DNA of 64,000 nt from positions 20,161,225 to 20,225,224 of the forward strand of contig CM044506.1 in the NCBI GenBank assembly GCA_024364805.1. Direction: 5' to 3'. This DNA is from Euprymna scolopes (lineage: Eukaryota; Mollusca; Cephalopoda; Sepiida; Sepiolidae). The notes under the pieces are model-generated. The model was not told the origin of the DNA, did no database searches, and saw nothing but the letters and a program-made list of their open reading frames with translations. Shown here in pieces: positions 37,811 to 46,934 of this stretch. The position numbers and the translations under genes were made by a program. The first letter of the stretch is position 1, and each line of letters begins with the position of its first letter.

Positions 37811-38124
37811 ATTATGTGTTCATCAACGTTTCGTCTTTATTTCAAGACTTCCTCTGGATGAATGAGATTAAGAAACAAAAAATACCAGTACAAAATATTT
37901 AAAAATGTTTCACGTGCACATTGTAACGCAGTTCTATTTCAGAGAAACGGAAAAAAGAAGTTGGAAATTCAAAAAGGAGGGGGAGGGATGGCGCTGTTAA
38001 AGAGAAGGACATTTCAGTGACAACGTGATTAACGAATATATGACGTCACTAAAATTTTGTTTCCTCATCTCATTCATCCAGAGGAAGTCTCGAAATAAAA
38101 ATTAAACGTTGATGAACACATAAT
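37811..38124. mobile_element. Palindromic MITE-like element with hammerhead-like arms
   Basis: About 314 bp with ~65-bp inverted ends: left ATTATGTGTTCATCAACGTT, the right end complementary to it (GATGAACACATAAT). Arms diverge by several changes. On the minus strand the left arm (37862 to 37819) reads, in order, TTCATC, CAGAGGA, A, GTCTT-GAAATA-AAGAC, GAAAC, GTT, GATGAA. That is the hammerhead layout stem I, CUGANGA (one mismatch), stem II, GAAA, short joint, stem I. The right arm repeats it on the plus strand (38073-38116) in more decayed form. The element type is unknown; Penelope-like elements are known to carry hammerhead motifs. Confidence 0.65.
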
Positions 38125-38131
38125 ATATATA

Positions 38132-38690
38132 TACATCCTTACATCATTCGTAGACATTTATGCTGATGACACTACTATCTATGGCAGCACATCTAAGACC
38201 GTAAACGACCAAGTCTCTCTGATTCTCTCTCCTCTGATATTGAGCAAGTGGTGCAATGGGGAACAAGGTGGCTTGTTACTTTTAATGCATCTAGACCAAG
38301 CTTTTATCTTTACATCATCAACGCTCTGATCCCATCTAGCATCAATTGAAATGAAGGATGAAGTACTGTTGCCACATCTGGACAGGAGCTTCTAGAAAGG
38401 ACTTATCCTACCTTGATAGAGTTCAAAATAGACTTCGTAGCCTCGTAGGGAATGTCCTTTTCTCTTCCCTGCAACCTCTTTCTCACAGAAGAGATGTTGT
38501 GAGTTTGTCTTTGTTTTATCATTATTTTCATGGCAAGTTCTCGGCTGGGCTCCAATCTATGGCCCCCCTCGCCAGACTTTCACAAGAAACATCCGTCTAG
38601 CAGAAAACAATTTCTACTGTACACTCTTTAACCCTTATCCGCGACTGGCCTCTTGGCTTTGATAAGTGGTGATGCCTATGTAAAATATAT
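38132..38690 (+). mobile_element. Third copy of the 8-kb LINE family (3' part, internally deleted)
   Basis: Begins within the RT at VDIYADDTTIYGSTSKTVND (matching 10518 on) and ends with GCTTTGATAAGTGGTGATGC, as at 11416-11440. Relative to the 8-kb copy it lacks the segment equivalent to about 10731-10918: CATCAATTGAAATG is joined directly to AAGGATGAAGTACTG. The C-terminal part (38358-38600) is open for 80 codons, including YCCHIWTGASRKDLSYLDRV and QPLSHRRDVVSLSLFYHYFH, and so is better preserved than in the 8-kb copy. Confidence 0.85.
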
Positions 38691-38728
38691 ATATGTGTGT
38701 GTATATATATATAAGCATGTATATATAC

Positions 38729-38775
<47 letters not shown>

Positions 38776-38776
38776 A
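38690..38776. repeat. (TA)n(TG)n microsatellite
   Basis: Directly follows the LINE 3' end and may have grown from its terminal repeat. Confidence 0.95.
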
Positions 38777-38869
38777 TAATCATACACGACTAGACTATTG
38801 GATTCAATATTTTTATGTATTTTTTAATTTAATTTGTTATTATTTTTACTAATTTATTTATCATCACTA

Positions 38870-39200
38870 TTACTCACTAGGAGTTCCTCCACAGGTCATT
38901 ATCCGACAATAATTGGTAGTGTTTCCTAGACACTATGCAACATGTATTCCCCGATTGCCAGTACTCTCAACCTTTTCTACTAACCTATGCTAATGAGTTT
39001 GCATCCTCCTAATAGCTTTTCGCCATCGACTTCTCGCTGACAATGGCCATTGCGTGAATTTGGGTGGCAACTAGCTCCTCAAGGTCCCATGTTTTCCAGT
39101 GGATGTCTTATTAGTGTTTTCTCCTGGGTTTTCCCCATCATCCTACATCCATCATGATTATTTTGTGTGGCACCAGTTGATGTTGGCTCTACAATTTTTT
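38870..39200 (-). mobile_element. Possible retroelement ORF relic
   Basis: The minus strand gives broken coding-like pieces (HWKTWDLEELVATQIHAMAI, then RKHYQLL) in GC-richer sequence than the surroundings. It reminds me of the region before the RT in some mollusc retroelements, but I cannot place it in a family. Broken throughout. Confidence 0.25.
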
Positions 39201-40920
39201 GAGAGGGGCTAAGAGTAAAATTACGATTACACAGTTTCAGTTTTCTTGCTTTCTTTGTGGGGTGTCTTTATCTTTTTGTTACACTTCGCTTTTGGAATGT
39301 TATATAGCCGGTTTGAATTTGTAGTTTATACGTATTACTCTCCGCATTCAACGTTTTTCCTAAATATTTCAGCTATTATCATAATTGTAATCCGTTGTAT
39401 ATCCTCAGCCACCCCCTGATTTCAGTTTCTCTTATTGTTTTTTTTTAAGTTTCTCGGGACTTTCCTAATGTACCTATGATTATTGAAATTACTAGTTATT
39501 TGTTTATTAGTATATATGCAAAATCCCAACTGTAGTTCACTTAGTAGTTCCCTAAATCTGGTGAGGACACTTTAGAAAAATACTAGATGTAACCCAGGGG
39601 TAAGTTGGGATATCCATATTCATTGACTACTCATTGAATATAAAAAAACGAACGGCTTTTTATTCATGACATTTTTCTGTTTTGAAAGTCATGAACTGAT
39701 GCAATTGCCGTTTAGAATAGAATGTTCCAACAATTTATCCGCCTGGACAAACGTCTCTCAAAATGCACAATAGTTCATGATTATGAATACCGAATCATAA
39801 CGAGCCGTTCTATGCTAATATCCTCGATCTGATTTCTATTGAAAACTTGAATACTGTTAATTGCGTGATGCATTTAAAACCAAGCATCCTATTTTGCAGT
39901 TTAGCTAAGACACCTTCCTGTTTTGATGACGTTTTTAAATGTCGGCAATATTAAAATTACTCACATTTTCAATACAACAATCAAGACAATGATTATAAAA
40001 AGCTATTTACTCTGATTTTTGTAATCTTCACAAACTTATAAAAAGCCTCACTCGTGGTGAATAGCTAATGATTTAACTTGACTTAATCGATTCTAACTAT
40101 CAAAAATAATACAAAATCGCCAATGTCGACTTTCCAGACATAATAGCAACTTTCATTTCTCAGCACTGTACGTACTTTACAATTTATTAATCGTACAAGT
40201 AGTTACTCTTAAATTTCGTTTCATGATCTCCAAAAATAGAGGATCTTACTCTAGAAAAATCTCTCTGAATTAAAATACTAACTTTTACGTCTTAAAATTT
40301 TTTTTAATGCATTTTAACATTAGCTGGATAAAACTATCCAATATTTTGAATTTTTCGGAATATATTTCAAAAGATTTTCTTTGATTCAACTTTTATTAAG
40401 TTTGCAAATATAAAAAAATTATCAACTTTAAAATTGTTTATTAAAATATCGCCATCCTAGTAATCCTAAATAGGAGGGTAATTTAATATTTGCAAACAAA
40501 AATATTACAATAAAAATAAAAAATAAGATATACCCAAATCGTTTAACGAGTTAATACTGTGGGTTTTTATACCCTGTTACCGCTTGAAAAATGAGATGGT
40601 AAAATTAAGCAGGTATTTTATGAACCATTCACTTGCATAACTAACATGATCCTGATTCTTTCTTTATTTCTTATGATTAAATCATTGGAGGTGGGTAGAA
40701 GTCGTAAATAATTAGTATCATTCGCACTGATGATTGAGCCTTAAACCTATTCCAGTTTTAGATATCTACTATAAATTGTTTACTAATTAGTATATTAGCA
40801 GGCGGCCAAACGTAAAATACGCATAATTGTTATAGTTTAATTCATGCAGATTTCTTATTGAGCCAATCTCCTCTTGATTTTACCCATTACATAATAATGA
40901 TTTCAAAAGTTATAAAAAAA
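39200..40920. other. AT-rich stretch, no recognised gene
   Basis: No frame of note and no repeat signature seen. Confidence 0.5.
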
Positions 40921-40924
40921 TATA

Positions 40925-40990
40925 ACTTGGGAACCATATGCAAGAATCGAAACCAGAACGTTTAGCGCTCCAGTCTTAGCTTAGATTTAT
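40925..40990 (-). mobile_element. Possible tRNA-derived SINE head
   Basis: The minus strand reads CTAAGCTAAGACTGGAGCGC, TAAACGTTCT, GGTTTCGATTC. This resembles a tRNA-type split promoter: an A-box-like TAAGACTGGAG and a B-box-like GGTTTCGATTC about 35 bp apart. No cloverleaf or tail was worked out; it may be a decayed SINE. Confidence 0.3.
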
Positions 40991-40999
40991 TTCCCAACG

Positions 41000-41950
41000 T
41001 CATCTGCGTCTGAGTTACCGACATACGGATACGAAAGACAAAACATTAAACGATTTTGAGCTACGAATGTTTGATTTTGCGCATGTGCAACAGAAGCAGC
41101 AGAGTGGTTTTATCGACTTATTTTGCCAAATTGTTTTGTTTTAAATTTCCCCGACTAAAACCAAATCGAAAATGCGTCACCGGTCCAAATATCCTATATA
41201 ACACATGTTAACTCTGTACACAAACAGTTTCGCATGAATATAAAGATGGATATATATATATATATATATTCGTGTGTTAGAAGATTTGCACATGGATTCA
41301 GAATATACAAACTATACATAAATAGCCTCCATCGTAATAGCAAAATGAAACTTCATAAAACTATAGAAAATGAATAAGTAAATAATTAACGCTCAGTTTG
41401 CAAAGGAATAGACAAATTAGTTTGCATTCATGTAGTTGGTCGCATATCCATTGTGTATTTTTAAGAAATACGTTTTTAATATCAATGTCAAAGCGAGAAA
41501 AAGCTCAATTTCGTGAGCATAAGATTACTATATATTATGGTATTTTAAATCAACCGTTTCTATATTGCATTAACTCATAGTAGGTTTACTGTGGGGTCAT
41601 TATCGCTTGATGTATTTATTGTTTATTTGAGTGAGGTTAGTCTCCATTGTTCTGTCGATATATTTTTGTCCTATTAAAATAGATTAGTTTTCATATTCCT
41701 TCCATATATAGTCATCTATATCACATTTTCAATATATCTACGTCTTATGGAATACCTTTGATTTTCTAATCATACTATTCGTGAACGACATAATTCACTT
41801 CTGTATATTTTAATACTTACATATAAGTATATACACAATGTTCTTGTACATAATGTGTTTTTTTTCCGAGGGAAGACCTGACTCTAAAAAACATATCTTC
41901 GGAGTTGAGTCGCTACTTAACATTGTATCATAGATGTTTTTTTTTTTAAT
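41000..41950. other. AT-rich stretch, no recognised gene
   Basis: A short (TA)n lies at 41249-41270; nothing else is recognised. Confidence 0.5.
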
Positions 41951-41955
41951 ATTCA

Positions 41956-42138
41956 CAGAGTAGGACCCCGGAATACGGTTTTGTCAGGTTACGATGTGGA
42001 GTTCGAGGTTTTTTTTCCGGCCCTGGATTCGGTATTTTCCTCGCCTTACGGTGTTATTTATAATGTTTTTATACACATGTGGATTATATACTGTACTGTA
42101 TTTTGTTATTTGAAATGCCGTATTCCGGGGTTCTACTG
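41956..42138. mobile_element. Short MITE with ~24-bp inverted ends
   Basis: Left end CAGAGTAGGACCCCGGAATA continuing CGG; right end, reverse complemented, CAGTAGAACCCCGGAATACG continuing GC. The right end is followed by TA (42139-42140). CAGTAGAACC..GG ends with TA targets are typical of pogo/Tigger-type elements in the Tc1/mariner superfamily, so this is probably a non-autonomous derivative. The left end has 1-2 extra bases and no clear TA, so its exact boundary is uncertain. The plus-strand frame across it is incidental. Confidence 0.7.
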
Positions 42139-42585
42139 TACATTCCTTATATCAGCTACTAATATTTAAAAGTAGTTTAGCCCATGTTGCTTACTGGCGC
42201 ATAAGTTTCGTTGTTTTAAACGATTTCAGTTCACCTTTAATTTGGAAAGAAAAATAAATGTTCGGCTACAAACTGTCAACCTTAAATATAAAAACATATT
42301 TTGATAACTTGTAATATGTAACCACATTTTTTATCTTCCAGTTTTACATTGCAGATACAGCCATTTTGACTGCTGTACATTTTTTAAGTGAGGCAAAGAC
42401 GAATTTATGTCTCGACCTTTAATTTTTACTGAGTTTAATAAAACGCCTATTATTGCTATCAACTGAATTCCAAAATAAATCATTTGAATTAAAATATTTG
42501 AAAAAGTGTTCAAAATACATCTATTTTAAGTTGAGGAAAGTAAATTCTAAAGCGGCAGCTAGTAAACCCACAACAATAGTGACAT
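42139..42585. other. 3' flank of the glycoprotein gene
   Basis: On the minus strand a possible ATTAAA poly(A) signal lies at 42423-42418, about 165 bp past the stop codon of the gene at 42586-43395. Nothing else is recognised. Confidence 0.3.
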
Positions 42586-43395
42586 TCAGTTTTCTCTAGT
42601 TAACCAAAAATAAAAACAGCCCATCAAATAAAACATCAATATTAAAAACGCCACAAGCGACGTTGCTAATAAATAAATAAACAAGTCAATCTCGTCAGTA
42701 TCAAAGCTTTGAGTAAGATTCGTAATTTTATTTTCACTGAAATTCTCTGGTCTAACGTCATCCAAAGTAACAACAATACTGTGTGTAACGCTTGCAGTAA
42801 AGGTAGGAGACGAGAGTTCAGTTTTGTTTCGAGCCCGATAGGAAGCAAGTGCACTGTTCGTTGAATTGCCATAGTTTTCGAGCGTGATGTAGTCGTCGTA
42901 CACGATGGTTGAAATCGTGCTATAGTTTATCCCGTTCGTTTTAGATATTGCCACCGTTGTAGAACGATACCGATAAAAATAGCTCGCATTTTGAATTCTT
43001 TCGCTCGAGAAATAACTGCTTTCATTAGAATCAATGGAGGTAAATGAAGACGTTGGCAACATTGAAGCTTGTGTGAACTCCGTTGCAGCTTCGGAGTAAA
43101 CGCTGGAAGTCGAATTGGTATCATTGGTAGCAAACAATGCTAGTTTGTCAGTATTTTGCGTTGCAACATATGCGAAATATTTGCCCCTTATTCGACGAAA
43201 AAGTTGCGCGGACATAAAGGATTCCGTCCCATTTACAGATCTAGTATCGCTTATTTCTACTGGAAGTTTTTGTTCAGATTCCTGATAGTTTTGGTTAGGT
43301 GCAAACTCCGAAACATTTTTCATTAGGGCATACCTTTGTACATTACTAAGAAGGAAAATAAACGAATAAAATAAGAGGCATTGATATGTGAGCAT
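42586..43395 (-). CDS. Candidate single-exon type I membrane glycoprotein (orphan)
   Basis: The longest clean coding frame in the window: 269 codons. An N-terminal signal peptide is predicted (MLTYQCLLFYSFIFLL). The ectodomain (about residues 20-236) is rich in Ser, Thr and Asn, with 11 N-glycosylation sequons (Asn27, 55, 91, 94, 124, 136, 157, 177, 190, 218, 226) and almost no Cys, as in a mucin-like stalk. One membrane span follows at residues 237-264 (LFIYLLATSLVAFLILMFYL core), with a five-residue tail (LTREN). No domain is recognised. The gene has no obvious intron or acceptor before the ATG. The same layout and strand are seen at 17240-17728. Likely a lineage-specific surface protein; function unknown. 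Expression is not shown by sequence. Confidence 0.65.
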   Translation of the reverse strand: MLTYQCLLFYSFIFLLSNVQRYALMKNVSEFAPNQNYQESEQKLPVEISDTRSVNGTESFMSAQLFRRIRGKYFAYVATQNTDKLALFATNDTNSTSSVYSEAATEFTQASMLPTSSFTSIDSNESSYFSSERIQNASYFYRYRSTTVAISKTNGINYSTISTIVYDDYITLENYGNSTNSALASYRARNKTELSSPTFTASVTHSIVVTLDDVRPENFSENKITNLTQSFDTDEIDLFIYLLATSLVAFLILMFYLMGCFYFWLTREN

Positions 43396-44815
43396 GTTTA
43401 GAAGTAGAAGTATTTTTGTTCAGGCGGAAAAATGTTTTATTTTTCTAAGCCTTCCATCTCTTGATATACTTAATTCTCTGATGATTTCATGTTAACATTA
43501 AAATGAGTTTGCAACTAAATTCATTTGCATAATAACAAAAAAATAAACCCTAACATTTATAGACATTTACAGTTTAACGCATACATATGACAATGTTTAT
43601 ATGTCAAGGTATGATTATTAAAACTGGAACAATCACAAACACTTAATAATGGTTTCGTCTTTTATTTTTATATAGAATTTTCTTCCCATCAAATATTAAT
43701 CTATTCTCCTTGGCCCGTTTCAATGGTCCATATTCTGCAAATCATCGCACCTCCCCAATTCCATTCCTATTTATTTTTAGCCTGAGACACTGACTACTCT
43801 CTGTTTAAAAAATGCGTCTTGTTTTCTGATTTTAGCCGGAAAGCCGGGAGCATTTCAGATATTATATCGGCTAACACAAGCATAATTAGCACTATATTTA
43901 GTTCATTTGTTTTCTTTGTTTTTTTTTTTATTTTGGTGTTTTTAAGGCTTACTGATTTTGCATACCCTTTCATTACGACTCCTCATATATCATGAAATGT
44001 TTCCCAGATCTTTTAATTGTTACAACCAAAGAAGATTATAAATATTTATTCTTTACAAATAAGACAATTTTACAGATTTATTATATTAAATATATTATAT
44101 TTCTTATGTGCAATTAAATGCAACCCTATTGTAAATAGTTGCACATCATAATATAATATCTGGGGATATTTTAAGAAGTTTAGATTCAAAAAGTGAATGC
44201 TGTATTGTGATGCCTGTAAACAGGTGTATAGAATAGACGCCACACGTTTGATTAAAAAAAAATACATAAAATAGCTTCGTCTTTTTTATGTTCGTTTCGG
44301 GCGGAAGAATTAAACTAGTTTATGATGTGATACAGATATGCAGCGATAGTAGGACAAAACGTTATATAAAGTGTTGTCTTTTTTATGTTGGGAAAATCCG
44401 TCTACTCGTTAATAACACTCTGAATTAAAGCAAAAATTAAAATTGGTTCCATCTGGAAATCGAAATGTATCAGATTGTATACATTGACCCCAACCTGAAA
44501 ACAGACCGGATATCGCAGTCCATGTTAATTGTAAGTCAGCAAAAATGTTCCCTTTCAAACACATTACTTTTCTTTTAATTATATCTGTATGAAATTAGCT
44601 ATATTTATATGTTCAGCATGTACTTCCAAATTATTAAAATGATCATTAAATATTCTTAACGAACAAAGGCCATGATTAGTTTAGTTCTATGCAAAAGAAG
44701 CAAAATCCAGCAAAGTCCTTCCTGAAAATTCAAATACCTTTGATTTTACTTTTCAATATCTCCACATTGCTTGAATTTTATCTGTTGTACTAACGTATTC
44801 TCCTAGTATATATTT
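43396..44815. other. 5' flank of the glycoprotein gene, no other gene recognised
   Basis: I see no clear TATA box, CpG-rich promoter or upstream exon on the minus strand. AT-rich sequence with no repeat family identified. Confidence 0.4.
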
Positions 44816-44842
44816 ACATATATATATATAGAGAGAGAGAAT
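44816..44842. repeat. (TA)n(GA)n microsatellite
   Basis: Short TA tract followed by GA units. Confidence 0.9.
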
Positions 44843-44869
44843 AATAAAGAGAGAGAAGTTGCTCCCGAC

Positions 44870-46590
44870 AACGCATGAAACCACTTGATGTAAAAATATC
44901 CAAAGGCTACTTCAAGTTAAATATCATACCACATATATTAGAGCAAGATTCTAACCTAGAAAACAACAGTTATCTCTATTTGTCAAATACGTCGCCCATG
45001 CAATATATAGTCAAATTTATTTCAAGATGTTCACACGCCACAGCCCATAAAAGTAGATTGTGATTCTGAGCTGGTGATTTAATATAATAGTTTTAAACCT
45101 AGCAAAAACGCCGTGCTTGTTAAGAGCTTCGTTGTTAAATAAAGAAAATAACACCTGAAAAATTGGCCACGGTCATCGAAGTGAAGTTACTCCAATCAAA
45201 CATTTTTAATACATGATCTTAAGTTTCGGATATAAAAATGATTGAATTTTAGTTTCAAAATCTTCTAAAAGCTATGAATAATTTAGTAAAGGCAAAAAGA
45301 ATACGGAACGACATAGTTTCAGAATAGAAATGCGAAATAAAACTAAACTGTTATTGTGGTTACACGTTAGATTCGGCCTATCGCTCGTTATTACGGATCA
45401 TTTAATTACAATGCTTTATTACTAGATTCAAATAGAAGTTCGCTACAGGATTCTCCGGAAAAAGAAATGAAAAAAAAAGTAAACAGTTTATTAACTAAAC
45501 TGTTTATTTCTTAAGGATATGATATTTACAAGAAACAGCTGTTCGTTGCCAGTGGTAATATACTGAAATCCTTACTTCCGCCACTGCTGGGAAGTCACCC
45601 TTCAATAATCACTTTTTTTCAGGAGCAGAATCGCACCAATCATCTGAAATAATTAAACCTGGGCAAAAACGCAGCTGACTAATAGCAATGGAAAAATCTC
45701 AGGGGAAAAAAGTTAAAAGTAAAATAGGATAAATATGTAAGAATGACAAAACGAAAAAGTACAGATGAATATATTGCAATGAGTTTATTAAAATCTTGGA
45801 TGCAATACGAGAATTTCCAATGTGGGATTAGTTTTGCAAATAAATTACACGTGAAATGATTATCACTTGGGGCAATTTAACATTTTGAGGATGTTCACTA
45901 AATTCGGTTATCACGAGCTTCGACTGACAAAGTTGTAAAATTATAGGTAATCGCTAAAAAAATAACCTTATATATCTCTAAAAGTCCGCACTGTATTTCT
46001 TTTTTCATTGAAAGAAAAAATATGGGAACATAGAAAAACAAGCCAACAAATGAAAAAAAAACGTCAAATATACAAAGAATAAATGTTACTTTCATCCTTT
46101 TTTTTACCTGGCTCAAATGTTCTGTTTTAAAGTTATTTTTACTGTTTTTTACTTGATTGCAAAAGTCCAATTTTTACGAGCGAATTTAAAACAATTTGGC
46201 GACAGATTCTTTTTGGCAAGAAAGCCCCGTTTGGAAATTCGCGACTTTATTGAAAATTGTTTTGTACATATCATAAACTTGTGCGTTTTTCTTGGGAGGA
46301 TATTTACTTTTTTCTTTTTTTACTTATTTTTGAGGGAGAAAGACGGAATTTTAGCGCTTGTGAATTTTAATATTGTAAATTAATTTTATATTTGTAATAA
46401 AAGGAGTGTTTATGCTAAATTGTAATCTCAATTTAAAACGTTTAATAATTTTTATTTTATTTTAACCGAGGCAAATTTTTTTGTCCTCACTCCCGGGCAG
46501 AGTTAAACGGCTTTACAGTTTGGAAAGAGATACCTCGCAGAATTAAATAAAATTTAACATTGTTCACTTAATAGTGATTAAGTATTCATA
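44870..46590. other. AT-rich stretch, no recognised gene
   Basis: Frames up to 90 codons occur (for example minus 46170-45898 and plus 46117-46383) with hydrophobic runs that reflect T-rich DNA. No support for a gene. Confidence 0.45.
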
Positions 46591-46595
46591 GGCAG

Positions 46596-46596
<1 letters not shown>

Positions 46597-46636
<40 letters not shown>
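46597..46636. repeat. (TA)n microsatellite
   Basis: About 20 TA units. Confidence 0.95.
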
Positions 46637-46640
<4 letters not shown>

Positions 46641-46744
46641 TTATGAGGTATTAATCATTTTTTTTCTTCAACAAACATGTATATATTACAAGTGTATTAT
46701 ATTTTTATGAGTAACCTTTAAGATGTGTAGATTGTATATTTACG

Positions 46745-46931
46745 GACCGTTATCCTCATTTTAAGTTGAGCAAAACGTGGTGAAACAACAATTACTATGG
46801 GAGTCAGTAATTATTAGGGATACAATTACAAGACATTCCTATCCCGTCGCCTTAAATCACATGAAGAAGGCCACAAGAGGTATTAGTCGAAACGTGGTGA
46901 AACAACATAATGAAGATGAGGATAACAGTCT
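46745..46931 (+). mobile_element. Short element with hammerhead-like repeat
   Basis: Inverted ends: GACCGTTATCCTCAT at the left and ATGAGGATAACAGTC at the right (14 of 15 pair). Inside, AAACGTGGTGAAACAACA occurs twice in direct orientation (46773 and 46890), about 117 bp apart. The second copy is preceded by TCAC, ATGAAGA, AGGCCACAAGAGG..., CGAAAC, GTG, GTGA: stem I, a CUGANGA-like core with one mismatch, a weak stem II with an insertion, GAAAC, and the stem I partner. The layout parallels the 37.8-kb element. Two tandem half-motifs recall the paired hammerheads of Penelope-like elements and retrozymes. Confidence 0.45.
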
Positions 46932-46934
46932 ACA

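Noticed and set aside
38870-39200. Naming the broken coding-like region as a specific retroelement family
   Set aside because: The pieces are too short and degraded to place, so it is left as a low-confidence relic.
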